Translations under genes and position numbers: made by a program
The notes under the pieces: model-generated
What the model saw: the letters and a program-made list of their open reading frames with translations, nothing else
Database searches by the model: none
Told to the model about the DNA's origin: nothing
Assembly (NCBI GenBank): GCA_020637235.1
Contig: JACJWG010000001.1
Coordinates: 434,001-498,000 of the forward strand
DNA: 64,000 nt
Direction: 5' to 3'
Source of the DNA: Acidimicrobiaceae bacterium
GTDB lineage: Bacteria > Actinomycetota > Acidimicrobiia > Acidimicrobiales > Ilumatobacteraceae
Shown here: positions 20,558 through 28,945 of the stretch, in pieces
How positions within the stretch are numbered: position 1 is the first letter of the stretch
How the letters are laid out: each line of letters opens with the position of its first letter

Positions 20558-21276
20558 GCCGTCACCCACACGAGGATCTCGGTGCCGTCGGCAGCCGCGG
20601 TGAAGGTGGTGGGTCCGGCATCGGTGAGTCGCACGGCATCACCTTGGCCCAGCGGGCCGGCGGCGTCCAGCGCGCCGGCACCGAGCGCCACGAACAGGTG
20701 CACGTGGCGGTCGGCCGGGACGGCCACCGAGTCGCCCGACGACAGCCGCGCCGCCCACAGCACGGCGCCGCGCTGGTGGATGCTGACGGCACCGGCGTGT
20801 CCCTGACCGCTCGCCACGGCGACGAGGCCGCCGGCGTCGAGTTCGGCGGTGAGATCTCGCTGCTCGTACCCGGGGTCGACGCCCTCGGTGTCGGGGAGCA
20901 CCCACATCTGCACGAAGTGCACCGGCTTGTCGGGGCTCGCGTTCATCTCGCTGTGGCGGATGCCACGACCCGCCGACATGCGCTGCGCGAGACCGGGGTG
21001 GATCACGCCGTGGGTGCCGGTGGAGTCGCGGTGCTCCAGCTTCCCGGACAGCACCCAGGTGACGATCTCCATGTCGCGGTGTCCGTGCGTGCCGAAACCC
21101 TGTCCCGGTGCCACGACGTCGTCGTTGTTCACGAGGAGTAGACCGTGACCCTGGTGGTCGGGTGAGAAGTGATGGCCGAAGTTGAAGCTGTGCTTCGAGT
21201 CGAGCCAGCCGATGTCGGTGACGAACCGTTCGTCGGCCCGCTGGACGGTGATCGATGGGGTCGGGGTGCTGGTCAT
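20554..21276 (-). CDS. Pirin family protein (YhaK-like bicupin)
   Basis: 240 residues. The N-terminal cupin shows HHFSPD, GFGTHGHRDMEIVTWVLSG and HSEMN, which supply the His/His/His/Glu metal site of pirins; VQMWVLP follows as in YhaK and pirin. Some family members have quercetin 2,3-dioxygenase activity and others act as regulators or redox sensors. The C-terminal cupin is degenerate. AGGG-type ribosome binding sequence (GGAGGGTCC) lies immediately before the ATG at 21276. The gene forms a two-gene unit with the downstream VOC gene (4-bp overlap). Confidence 0.85.
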   Translation of the reverse strand: MTSTPTPSITVQRADERFVTDIGWLDSKHSFNFGHHFSPDHQGHGLLLVNNDDVVAPGQGFGTHGHRDMEIVTWVLSGKLEHRDSTGTHGVIHPGLAQRMSAGRGIRHSEMNASPDKPVHFVQMWVLPDTEGVDPGYEQRDLTAELDAGGLVAVASGQGHAGAVSIHQRGAVLWAARLSSGDSVAVPADRHVHLFVALGAGALDAAGPLGQGDAVRLTDAGPTTFTAAADGTEILVWVTA

Positions 21277-21387
21277 GGACCCTCCAACATCGTTGCGACC
21301 GCAAGTATTCCGGTGGGTCCCTCGATGATGTGGACGCCGCTGCGCACCAGCGATGCCGGGGAGATGAACCCAAGTGATATGAGGACT

Positions 21388-21401
21388 GGATATCGATATC
21401 C
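21388..21401. promoter_or_regulatory. Perfect 14-bp AT-rich palindrome, possible operator
   Basis: GGATATCGATATCC is a perfect inverted repeat in the 149-bp gap between the pirin gene (minus) and the small secreted-protein gene (plus). The AT-rich core stands out in this GC-rich DNA. It lies 25 bp before the plus-strand ATG, where a regulator could block transcription. No regulator gene is adjacent. Confidence 0.35.
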
Positions 21402-21425
21402 TTCGAGGGAGGGTCGTTGCTCGGT

Positions 21426-21827
21426 ATGGGAAGAAGTCGAGCTTTCGGGTGGTTGGGAGCCGGCTCGACGTCGCTCGTTCTGGGCTTGCTCGGCGCACCC
21501 TCGCCTGTGTACGCAGCCTGCCCGTACATGCCACACAACACGATGACCGTCGGCGTCTCCATCGGTCCGGTCACCCTCGACATCCAACACGGCAACTACG
21601 GAGTCGGCTACTCGGGCTTCTACAAGCGCTCAGGGCCGTGGTGGGCGAGCACATCGGTGATCACCTGCACAGGTATGAACTGCCACCGCGCATCGACACC
21701 GAAGACCAAGAACAACGATGTCTGGATGCAGGCCACGGGGATCCACTTGCTCGTCGAGTCGACATGGACGGCGTTCGACAACGAGAGCCCACCCAATGGC
21801 GGCAGCACGTGTCGGAGTGGAGTATGA
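21426..21827 (+). CDS. Small secreted cysteine-containing protein
   Basis: 133 residues from ATG 21426; a TTG at 21417 would add three residues and the GGGAGGG at about 21407-21413 could serve either. A signal peptide (SRAFGWLGAGSTSLVLGLL, probable cut after VYAA) is followed by a mature part of about 105 residues with four cysteines (ACPYM, ITCTG, NCHRA, STCRS), probably two disulfides. It is rich in Gly, Ser, Thr and Trp. I recognise no family. The stop codon overlaps the ATG of the lipoprotein gene (ATGA), so the two exported products are made together. Third-position GC is lower than in most neighbours, hinting at a later acquisition. Confidence 0.6.
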   Translation: MGRSRAFGWLGAGSTSLVLGLLGAPSPVYAACPYMPHNTMTVGVSIGPVTLDIQHGNYGVGYSGFYKRSGPWWASTSVITCTGMNCHRASTPKTKNNDVWMQATGIHLLVESTWTAFDNESPPNGGSTCRSGV

Positions 21828-22478
21828 AGCTCGGTGTGCTCGGTGCGAGCCTGCTCGTCGTCTCTGCCTGTGGCGCAGCCCCGCCCGCTGGCTCGAACTC
21901 GACTCCTGTCGTCGACCGAGAGCCGGCGACCGGCACTGACGGCGGGCAGGCGGGGCCGCAGCCAACAACGACCACGATGATCACCGCCGAGTCCACGAAC
22001 ACCCCTGCTCAGTCCACACCCTCGATCGTCCTGCCCTCCGAGGCAAGTGAGATGCTCCCGCCGATTGGGTGGACCGCGAGCGAAGCCAGTGGAGCGCTGA
22101 CGGTGTACGAGTCGCCGGATGGACACATGGCGGTCGCCGTCACCGATGGTCGCGGTGCCCGAGCACCTCAGCCTGTTCGACCTCTGTGTGGTGATCACGG
22201 AGGACGGAGCCGAGTCGACGCGCGCGTGCGCCGCGAGCGGAGATCTCGGGGGACTGCTGAGCATGACATACCGGCCGGCGCGCGGCGAATCGCTCTACCT
22301 GGCCCTCACAGCGGCCGACGTCGTCATGGACGTGGGTGACGCGAAGCAGTGCTCGTCGGTTCGGGTCCCGCAGAGCGCCGCGGTGGTTCACACATGTTCG
22401 TTCTCGATCGATGCCGACCTGGTTCGAGCGGTGTACCGAGCAGCCGGCGTCGCGGTGGAGGTCTCCGAGCCGATCTGA
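21824..22478 (+). pseudogene. Lipoprotein gene with an apparent +1 frameshift
   Basis: The ATG at 21824 opens a lipoprotein: MKLGVLGASLLVVSACGAAP with lipobox VSAC, a Thr/Ser/Pro-rich linker, then GWTASEASGALTVYESPDGH. Around 22140-22155 good coding character moves to the next frame, which continues VPEHLSLFDLCVVITEDGAE and ends at 22478 with high third-position GC throughout. The original frame after that point turns Arg-rich, as out-of-frame reading does here. Joined, the product would be about 217 residues. This is either a real inactivating frameshift, a sequencing error, or less likely two genes (ATG 22119 has no signal peptide). Translationally coupled to the small secreted-protein gene by an ATGA overlap. 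Family not recognised. Confidence 0.6.
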
Positions 22479-22500
22479 CAGGGGAGCGACGAAAAATGGG

Positions 22501-22527
22501 GAGATCCCGGGTCGAGCCCGGGATCTC
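22501..22527. terminator. Bidirectional hairpin between convergent genes
   Basis: An 11-bp perfect stem (GAGATCCCGGG at 22501-22511 with CCCGGGATCTC at 22517-22527) and a 5-nt loop. It lies between the plus-strand lipoprotein gene and the end of the long minus-strand run that begins at mftA. AAAAAT just to its left reads as a short T-run after the hairpin on the minus strand, the expected form of an intrinsic terminator for that run. Confidence 0.65.
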
Positions 22528-22589
22528 GCTCCCTGTGGGTCAGCGCCAGTGGCCTGCCCGGTCCCACACGAGTGGGATCACTGAGGCCA

Positions 22590-23279
22590 TCATGCACCCA
22601 GGGGTGCACGTGTGCAAGAGGTCAGAAGTCCCGCCAGCCGGCGAGCGCTCACCCCATCGAGTGACGGCAGCCGGTGATGGCCGTGCTCATCGGGGATCGC
22701 CACCACGTTCGGCACCGCGAGCGTGCAGCAACCGGCGGCGTCGGCCGAGCGGACACCCGTCACCGAGTCCTCGATCGCGATGCAGTCGTGCGGATCGACC
22801 CCGAGGCGGGTCGCTGCGGTGAGATACGGCTCCGGGTGCGGCTTGCCGTGGGTGACGTCGTCGCCGGCCACCACGGTGGCGAACGATCCGGCCGGCAGCA
22901 TCGGCACGATCGCATCGGTGAAGCGCGTCCAGCTCATCGTGACGAGCGCGCAGGGCACACCGGCGGCGGCGAGATCGGCGAGCAGCTCTCGTGCGCCCGG
23001 GCGCCATGGCACGTGTTCGCGGCAGCGCTCGATCACCCCGTCGAGCAGCAGGTCGACGATCTGGTCGATCTCGAGCGGCAGCTCACCGTGCTCGCGCATG
23101 TAGGCCGCCGAGTCGCGCAGGTCCTTGCCCACGAGTGCGAGGCCGTGGGCGTGGCTCCACGACCCATTGCCGTGCTCGGCGACGATCTCGTGCTCGCGGG
23201 CGATCCAGTAGGGCTCGGTGTCGACGAGGGTGCCGTCCATGTCCCACAACACCGCGCGCAGGGCGCGGCCGTCGCTCAA
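22590..23279 (-). CDS. HAD-superfamily hydrolase, beta-phosphoglucomutase-like
   Basis: 229 residues. The start is a TTG at 23279 that overlaps the SDR stop codon (TTGA); a longer upstream reading is only the shadow of the SDR gene. The four HAD motifs are present: WDMDGTLVDTEP (nucleophile Asp in DxD), VTMSW (Ser/Thr motif II), the Lys in HGKPHPEPY (motif III), and IEDSVTGVRSA (motif IV). The helical cap sits between motifs I and II, so it belongs to the subfamily I group with sugar-phosphate phosphatases and beta-phosphoglucomutases. Substrate unknown. Last gene of the minus-strand run. Confidence 0.82.
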   Translation of the reverse strand: MSDGRALRAVLWDMDGTLVDTEPYWIAREHEIVAEHGNGSWSHAHGLALVGKDLRDSAAYMREHGELPLEIDQIVDLLLDGVIERCREHVPWRPGARELLADLAAAGVPCALVTMSWTRFTDAIVPMLPAGSFATVVAGDDVTHGKPHPEPYLTAATRLGVDPHDCIAIEDSVTGVRSADAAGCCTLAVPNVVAIPDEHGHHRLPSLDGVSARRLAGLLTSCTRAPLGA

Positions 23280-24040
23280 CGCGGACCACCGTCCACGTTG
23301 AGGGTGGTGCCCGTGGTGTAGCTGCTCGCCGCGGTGGCGAAGTACAGCGCCGCGCCGACGATCTCGTCGGGCTCGCCGCCGCGCTGGAGCGCGAACCCGG
23401 CCTTGGCCGACTTCTCGAACGACTCCATGTCCCAGGCCTTCGAGATGTCGGTGAGGAACGGGCCGGGCACGATGCAGTTGACGCGGACCTTGGGGCCGAA
23501 GGTGCGGGCGAGACCGTAGGTGAGCGCGTTGACGCCCGCCTTCGCCGCGCCGTAGACGAGCTCGTTCGGGCTGGTGCGTTGCGACGCGATCGACGACACG
23601 AAGATGATCGAGCCGCCGTCGCCGGCGGCCATGCGGGTGCCGATCAGCGCCGACAGCCGGAACGGTCCCTTCAGGTTGACACCCATCACCTTGTCGTACA
23701 GGTCTTCGCTGATCGAGTCGACCGAGCCGTACAGCGGCGACATGCCGGCGTTGTTCACCAGCACGTCGACCCTGCCGAACGTGCGGTACGCAGCCTCGGC
23801 GAGGTCGTCGGCGCCCTGCCACGAGGCCGCGTGATACGCGACGGCGAGGGCGTTGCGACCCATCGCTCGCACCTCGTCGGCGACCGCCTCGCAGTTCTCC
23901 ACCTTCCGGCTCGCGATCACCACGTCGGCGCCGCGCTCGGCGAAGGCGAGCACCATCTCGCGTCCGAGGCCGCGGCTGCCGCCGGTGACGAGGGCGACCT
24001 TGCCGGTCATGTCGAACAGGCGCGTGAGCTGATCCGTCAT
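23276..24040 (-). CDS. Short-chain dehydrogenase/reductase (classical SDR)
   Basis: 254 residues. Cofactor loop TGGSRGLG at about 19-26, NNAG, the catalytic Ser in FVSSIAS and the Tyr/Lys pair in YGAAK are all present. The C-terminal ending (SSYTTGTTLNVDGG) is standard for FabG-like SDRs. Arg in IASRK suggests NADPH preference. It lacks the insertion after the cofactor loop that marks the mycofactocin-coupled SDR family, so it is probably an ordinary NAD(P)-exchanging enzyme even though it lies in the mft run. TACAAA lies 6 nt before the ATG. Overlaps the HAD gene by 4 bp. Confidence 0.88.
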   Translation of the reverse strand: MTDQLTRLFDMTGKVALVTGGSRGLGREMVLAFAERGADVVIASRKVENCEAVADEVRAMGRNALAVAYHAASWQGADDLAEAAYRTFGRVDVLVNNAGMSPLYGSVDSISEDLYDKVMGVNLKGPFRLSALIGTRMAAGDGGSIIFVSSIASQRTSPNELVYGAAKAGVNALTYGLARTFGPKVRVNCIVPGPFLTDISKAWDMESFEKSAKAGFALQRGGEPDEIVGAALYFATAASSYTTGTTLNVDGGPR

Positions 24041-24074
24041 GCGTCGTTTGTACCAGCCCGTGCCGCCGTGCCGG

Positions 24075-25235
24075 TCATCGCACGAACCGCACCGCGAGCG
24101 AGCCGCCGATCGCGAGCAGCAGCACGTAGCACGCGGTCACCGGTCCGAGCTCGCCCTCCACGCCAGCCGCGGTGCCGAGTCCGGCGATCACGATCGAGAA
24201 CTCGCCGCGCGGCACGAGCGCTGCCGCCGCGCGCCGGCGACCGCGGACGCCGATGCCGGCACGCCGCGCCGCCCACCAGCCGGTGCCCACCTTCGTCGCC
24301 GCCGTCACGACGCCGAGCGCCACCGCGGGGAGGAGCACCGGCGGCAGCTCTGCCGGGTCGATGCGCAGCCCGAAGAAGATGAAGAACAACCCACCGAACA
24401 CGTCGCGGATGGGCGCGAGCAGCTCGCGGCCCTTCACGGCGATCTGGCCCGAGAGCATCACGCCGATGAGGAATGCCCCGACGGCTGCGGACACCCGCGC
24501 CTTGTCGGCGATGCCCGCGGCGAGGAACGTGAAGCCCAAGATGGTGAGCAGCAGCAGCTCGGGCGACGACGAGTCGAGCAATCTGCTCACGTGGGTGCCG
24601 AGTCGGAACGCCACCATCAGCGCAGCCGCGACGACGGCCAGGGCGAGCAGCACCGACAGGCTCGCGTCGGTGAACGACGAGCCGACCAGCAGCACGCCGG
24701 CGACCGGCAGGTACACCGCCATCACGATGTCCTCCATCACCAGCAGCGACAGCACCGTGCCGGTCTCGCGGTTGCCGAGGCGTTCGAGGTCGGCGAGCAG
24801 CTTCGCGACCACGCCCGACGAGGTGATGTAGGTGATGCCGCCCAGCAGGAACGAGGCCACGCCTCCCCACCCGAGCAGCAGACCGCCGACCAGTCCGGGG
24901 GTGAAGTTCGCGCCGAGATCGACGACGCCGGCCCGCCACGTCGAGCGCATCCCGGCCGACAGTTCGTCCGGTGTGTACTCCAACCCGAGCAGCAGCAACA
25001 ACAGCACGACCCCGAGGTCGGCGCCGATGCCGATGAACGAGGTGCTCGCCTGCAACGCGATCGGGCTGCCCTCCCCCATCGCCAGTCCGGCCAACAGATA
25101 GAGCGGGATCGACGGCAGACCGACTCGTGCCGCGAGCCGGCCGCTGAGCGCCAGCACCAGGAGCACGGCACCGAGCTCGATGAGCACGGTGCTGACACTC
25201 GACACGGCCAGCACGCCGGGCACGGGAACCGACAT
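24075..25235 (-). CDS. khtU: Cation:proton antiporter, KhtU-like (CPA2)
   Basis: 386 residues with about 11-12 membrane segments of the CPA2/KefB fold (PF00999). Family features: LGADLGVVLLLLLLGLEYT, the discontinuous helix around ITYITSSGVV, VMEDIVMA with acidic residues in the ion path, and VPRGEFSIVIAG. It lacks the KefB-type C-terminal RCK domain; that role is filled by the separate KhtT-like protein encoded 11 bp upstream. By analogy with Bacillus KhtTU it exports K+ (or another monovalent cation) in exchange for protons, for example during alkaline or electrophile stress. Confidence 0.85.
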   Translation of the reverse strand: MSVPVPGVLAVSSVSTVLIELGAVLLVLALSGRLAARVGLPSIPLYLLAGLAMGEGSPIALQASTSFIGIGADLGVVLLLLLLGLEYTPDELSAGMRSTWRAGVVDLGANFTPGLVGGLLLGWGGVASFLLGGITYITSSGVVAKLLADLERLGNRETGTVLSLLVMEDIVMAVYLPVAGVLLVGSSFTDASLSVLLALAVVAAALMVAFRLGTHVSRLLDSSSPELLLLTILGFTFLAAGIADKARVSAAVGAFLIGVMLSGQIAVKGRELLAPIRDVFGGLFFIFFGLRIDPAELPPVLLPAVALGVVTAATKVGTGWWAARRAGIGVRGRRRAAAALVPRGEFSIVIAGLGTAAGVEGELGPVTACYVLLLAIGGSLAVRFVR

Positions 25236-25246
25236 CGGCGGTCGGA

Positions 25247-25726
25247 TCAGGCGGTCAGACGACGCCGGGCGGCCTCGACGCCCTCGATCGAGCCCACCAC
25301 GAGCGCGACATCGCCTGCCTCGAGCCGGAAGTCGGGACCGGGGCCGGGGATCGACCGGTCGTCGCGGATGACGGCGACGACGGAGGCGCCGGTGTCGGTG
25401 CGGATGCGGCCGTCGCCGATCGTGCGCCCGGCCAGCCCGCTACCCGCTTCGAGCTGCACCCACTCGATCGAAAGCCCCTCGACCTCGTGGCGCAGATCGG
25501 ACAGCCGCTCGGTGACCTTGCTGCCGCCGAGCAACTCGACGACCGCGGCAGCCTCTTCGCCGGTGAGCGACACCGTCGCCCGGCACGCGTCCGGGTCGTC
25601 GTCGTCGTAGATCAGCAGCTCGCGGCGCGCGTCGCGGCGGACGATCACACCGAATCGATCGCCGGCCGCACTCGTGAACTCGTAGCGGACGCCGACGCCG
25701 GGCAACGGGGTTTCGAACAGCTCCAC
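25247..25726 (-). CDS. khtT: KhtT-like regulatory subunit with RCK_C domain
   Basis: 159 residues from GTG 25726. The N-terminal half (about 1-75) begins MELFETPLPGVGVRYEF, as KhtT proteins do. The C-terminal TrkA-C/RCK_C domain (about 85-155: GLAGRTIGDGRIRTDTGASV, GPDFRLEAGDVALVVG) binds c-di-AMP in Bacillus KhtT and gates the partner antiporter. It sits 11 bp upstream of khtU. TAGCGT lies exactly 6 nt before the start codon, so it may be transcribed from its own leaderless promoter as well as from upstream genes. Confidence 0.85.
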   Translation of the reverse strand: MELFETPLPGVGVRYEFTSAAGDRFGVIVRRDARRELLIYDDDDPDACRATVSLTGEEAAAVVELLGGSKVTERLSDLRHEVEGLSIEWVQLEAGSGLAGRTIGDGRIRTDTGASVVAVIRDDRSIPGPGPDFRLEAGDVALVVGSIEGVEAARRRLTA

Positions 25727-25746
25727 GGGCGCACGCTAGCCAGCGT

Positions 25747-27039
25747 TCAGCTCGCCAGTGCCGACAGCTCCGACAACGTGTCGTCGAGGGCGTCGAGACC
25801 CGTGGCCAACTGGTCGTCGGTGTGGGCCAACCCGACGTTCACCATGCCGCGGAACGCCGTGTACACCCCGCGGGCGAGCAGGCCGAGGTAGATCAGCTCC
25901 TGCAGCACGTGGTCGCGGTCGAAGGCCTCGCGGACGTTGGCGGGCACGGTGGCCGTGGCGTGCAACGACATCATCGAACCGAACCCGCTGACACTGACGG
26001 GCAGCGGGTGACGTGCGCACACTGCGGCGAGTTGCTGGCGGAACTCTTCACCGCGAGCGAAGTGGGCCTCGGCGACGTCGGCGGTGTACACCTCGCCGAG
26101 CACCGCGCCACCGGCGGTCATCGTGGCGATGTTGTTGTTGAACGTGCCGGCGTGGCTGATGACGCTGGCGCGCGCCCCCGGCGTGGTGTCGAACTGGTCG
26201 AGCAACGCGGCCCTGCCGCCGAACGCGCCGAAGCTGAACCCGCCGCCGATGTACTTGCCGTAGGTGGTGATGTCGGCCTCGGCGCCGAGCATCTTCATCA
26301 TCCCCTGACGGCCGTGACGCGACGTCATCACCTCGTCGGCGATGCACACCGCGCCGACCGCGCGAGCGGCGGCGAACACGCCCTGCACGTACTCGGCCGT
26401 GGCCGGCACACACCCGCCCGAGCCGAGCATCGGCTCCATGATCACCGCGGCGAGCTCGCTGCCGTGCCGCTCGATCAGCTCGACCGTCTTCGCCACGTCG
26501 TTGAACGGGGCGAGCACGAAGTCGTACGGCGCGTTCCACGGCGCCGGCCCGCTCGCGAAGTAGAGCACCCCACCGTGGTAGCCGCCGAGCATGACGAGCA
26601 GCTTCGAACGGCCGGTGAACTGGGTGGCGGTGGTGATCGCCATCAGGTTGGCCTCGGTACCCGAGTTGGTGAAGCGCACGCGGTCGAGGCCGAAGCGCTC
26701 GCACATCAACCGGGCGAGCACCGCTTCGGCGGGATGGATGCCGCCGACGCTGACGTTGGTGTGCAGCGCCGTGGTGACCGCGTCGATCACGCGGTGTTCG
26801 CTGTGGCCGAGCAGCCCGGCGGTGTAGTCGCCCAGCAGGTCGACGTAGTGGTGGCCGTCGATGTCGGTGAGCGTGGCGCCCTCGCCACTCACGAACGTGA
26901 GCGGGAACGGCGGATGGGTGAGCACCGTGCGGGTGTGGCCGCCCGGCAGCACCTTCGACGCCTCGTCGAAGTACCGGCGACTGCCGGGGTTGCGGTCGGC
27001 GAACTGCTGGCGGGCACGGTCGAGATGGGCGGCGTCCAT
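25747..27039 (-). CDS. Class III PLP aminotransferase, glutamate-1-semialdehyde aminomutase-like
   Basis: 430 residues. Seen: YVDLLGDYTAGLLGH, NSGTEANLMA (PLP phosphate and substrate binding), IADEVMTSRHG with the PLP-ring Asp, and the Schiff-base Lys in TYGKYIGGG. The overall pattern (GRSKLLVMLGGYHGG, a late GTFNNN) is that of HemL-like aminotransferases, but it lacks the context of haem synthesis genes. In this class paralogues often act on beta- or omega-amino acids. TACTAT ends 6 nt before the ATG at 27039. It is 35 bp downstream of the OYE/FadH gene and 20 bp upstream of khtT. Confidence 0.82.
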   Translation of the reverse strand: MDAAHLDRARQQFADRNPGSRRYFDEASKVLPGGHTRTVLTHPPFPLTFVSGEGATLTDIDGHHYVDLLGDYTAGLLGHSEHRVIDAVTTALHTNVSVGGIHPAEAVLARLMCERFGLDRVRFTNSGTEANLMAITTATQFTGRSKLLVMLGGYHGGVLYFASGPAPWNAPYDFVLAPFNDVAKTVELIERHGSELAAVIMEPMLGSGGCVPATAEYVQGVFAAARAVGAVCIADEVMTSRHGRQGMMKMLGAEADITTYGKYIGGGFSFGAFGGRAALLDQFDTTPGARASVISHAGTFNNNIATMTAGGAVLGEVYTADVAEAHFARGEEFRQQLAAVCARHPLPVSVSGFGSMMSLHATATVPANVREAFDRDHVLQELIYLGLLARGVYTAFRGMVNVGLAHTDDQLATGLDALDDTLSELSALAS

Positions 27040-27074
27040 GGGGCGATAGTACGCCGTACAAGAACGCCCGGACG

Positions 27075-28943
27075 TCAGATCGTGCGTGCGGCTCGCCGGG
27101 CCTCGAGCACCGCTTCGAGCACCGTGCGTGGCGCCACGCAGTCGCCCACCTGCACGGTGGCGCCGGGGAGCGCGTCGGTCGGCAGGCGGAAGCCGCAGTC
27201 GACCAGCGCGACCGCCTCGATCGAGCGCCGTTCGCCGCTGAAGCGGTCCTGCACGTCGATCGCCCCCGACCGCACGGCGCGCAGCAGGGTTCGTTTCTCG
27301 ATCGTCACGCCGCGCTGGGCGAGGCGCACGTTCGCCGGTGCGAGGTCGCCGGTGCGGCTGAGCTCGTTGCCGGCGATCTGGTCCTGGGTGATCAGCACGG
27401 CCCGTTCGCCGAGCTCTTCGGCGAGGGCGACGGCGATCGGCCCGCCGATCGGGTCGAACAGCGCGACCGTGCCGGTGTCGGGGAGCGTGGCGGTGCCGCG
27501 ACGGACGTCGACCACGTCGAGCACCACGGCGCCGTCGTCGACGTCGTACTCGCGCCGCCCGGGCCGGCCGCCGGTTGCCTGCACCACGTGCCCGACGTCG
27601 GCGAGCGGTGCGCCGTCGGTGCCGAGCTCGACGGCGACACCGAGGCGCGAGCACTCGGCGCTGAGCCACTCGACGAACGGGCCGGCTGGTCCGGTGATCG
27701 CGGCGATCCCGCCCAATCGGTCGGATCGCTCGACCACGGTCACCCGGTGGCCGCGCACGGCCGCCACCCGTGCGGCCTCCAACCCCGCCACCCCGCCACC
27801 GATGACGGTGACGTCGGCCGCGGCGCGCGTGGGCACGTACCAGTCGGGGTCGCGCGTCTCGTGCCCGGTGCTCGGTTCGACGACGCAGGTGATGATCGGG
27901 TTGCGGGCGTCGCGCACCTGGCAGGTCTGGTTGCAGCGGATGCACGGCCGCACACGGTCGGCGAGGCCGTCCCGGAGACGCTGCACGAGGTCGGGGTCGG
28001 CGAGCTGGGCGCGGGTCATCTCGACGCCGTCGGCGACGCCGTCGCCGATCGCCCATTCGGCCTGGCCGGCGTCGACGACCGAGCCCTGCAGGAACACCGG
28101 TGTGCCCGGCAGTGCCTCGCGGATGCGGCGCGTGAGTTCGATGTTGAACCCGGTCGGCTCGTGGTGATCGGGACGTGTCTTCTCGGCGGAGAAGATCGCG
28201 CCACGCACCACCACGACGTGGTCGACGCCGGCTGCGACCAACACGGGTGCGAGCTGCACGGCGATGTCGGGCGTGATGCCCGCCCACGGGGCGAGTTCGT
28301 CGCACGAGAGCCGCAGGCCCACCGGCCGGTCGCCCACCGCGGCGCGCACCGCTTCGATCACCCGGGTGGCGAACAGGGTGCGCACCTCGCCCCACTCGTC
28401 GCCGCGGTGATTGGTGAGCCCCGATAGGAACTGGCGCACCAGGCTGTGCTGGCCGGCGTTGATCTCCACTCCGTCGCAGCCGGCGCGCACGGCGAGCGCC
28501 GCAGCGGCGCCGAAGCCCTCGATCACGGCCTCGATGTCGCGAGCCTCCATCCACTTCGGCACCTCGCGGGTGTTCACCTCGGGTTGGCGCGACGGTGCCC
28601 ACAGCGGCGCCTGGCTGTAGGCGCTCGAACCCTGGCCGCCGGCGTGGTCGAGCGACGCCAGCACCAGCGACCCGTGCACGTGGCAGGCGTCGGCGATCGC
28701 GGCCCACCCGTCGGATGCTCGCGACGCGAGCGGGGCTCGTTCGTAGGGCCAGTCGCTCGGGTGCACGCTCGCGCCCTCGGTGACGATCACCCCGCACCCG
28801 CCGGCGGCACGCCGTGCGTAGAAGGCGGTGTGTCGGTCGGTGAAACGTCGTTCGTCGTCGCCGAGGTTGGTGACGATCGGCCCGAACATCACCCGGTTCG
28901 GCGCGACGGCGCGGCCGAGCGACAGGGGGTCGAGCAGGCGCAT
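27075..28943 (-). CDS. OYE/FadH-type NADH:flavin oxidoreductase with [4Fe-4S] cluster
   Basis: 622 residues. The N-terminal TIM barrel is the old yellow enzyme FMN domain (PLSLGRAVAPNRVMFGPI; VEINAGQHSLVRQFLS; RGDEWG). The linker holds the iron-sulfur motif C-x2-C-x3-C-x11-C (PCIRCNQTC...ITC). The C-terminal half is a FAD/NAD(P) domain with VIGGGVAGLEAARVA. This is the 2,4-dienoyl-CoA reductase/trimethylamine dehydrogenase layout. Members of this branch are known near mycofactocin operons (the 'mycofactocin system FadH/OYE' families), and mftABC lie 1.2 kb upstream, so assignment to that group is likely but unproven. The substrate is probably an enone or dienoyl compound. Starts 2 bp after the F420-type reductase gene ends. 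Confidence 0.85.
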   Translation of the reverse strand: MRLLDPLSLGRAVAPNRVMFGPIVTNLGDDERRFTDRHTAFYARRAAGGCGVIVTEGASVHPSDWPYERAPLASRASDGWAAIADACHVHGSLVLASLDHAGGQGSSAYSQAPLWAPSRQPEVNTREVPKWMEARDIEAVIEGFGAAAALAVRAGCDGVEINAGQHSLVRQFLSGLTNHRGDEWGEVRTLFATRVIEAVRAAVGDRPVGLRLSCDELAPWAGITPDIAVQLAPVLVAAGVDHVVVVRGAIFSAEKTRPDHHEPTGFNIELTRRIREALPGTPVFLQGSVVDAGQAEWAIGDGVADGVEMTRAQLADPDLVQRLRDGLADRVRPCIRCNQTCQVRDARNPIITCVVEPSTGHETRDPDWYVPTRAAADVTVIGGGVAGLEAARVAAVRGHRVTVVERSDRLGGIAAITGPAGPFVEWLSAECSRLGVAVELGTDGAPLADVGHVVQATGGRPGRREYDVDDGAVVLDVVDVRRGTATLPDTGTVALFDPIGGPIAVALAEELGERAVLITQDQIAGNELSRTGDLAPANVRLAQRGVTIEKRTLLRAVRSGAIDVQDRFSGERRSIEAVALVDCGFRLPTDALPGATVQVGDCVAPRTVLEAVLEARRAARTI

Positions 28944-28945
28944 GA

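Noticed and set aside
22119..22478. A separate gene starting at ATG 22119
   Set aside because: It would lack a signal peptide and a ribosome site, and the upstream lipoprotein frame loses coding character at the same place. A frameshifted single gene is the simpler reading.
22495..22585. tRNA-like segment around the GGGTCGAGCCCGGG hairpin
   Set aside because: No acceptor stem, D-arm or anticodon arm can be drawn around it; a terminator between convergent genes explains it.
23276..24040. SDR as a mycofactocin-dependent SDR, given its place in the mft run
   Set aside because: It lacks the insertion after the cofactor loop that marks that family; it reads as a classical FabG-like SDR.
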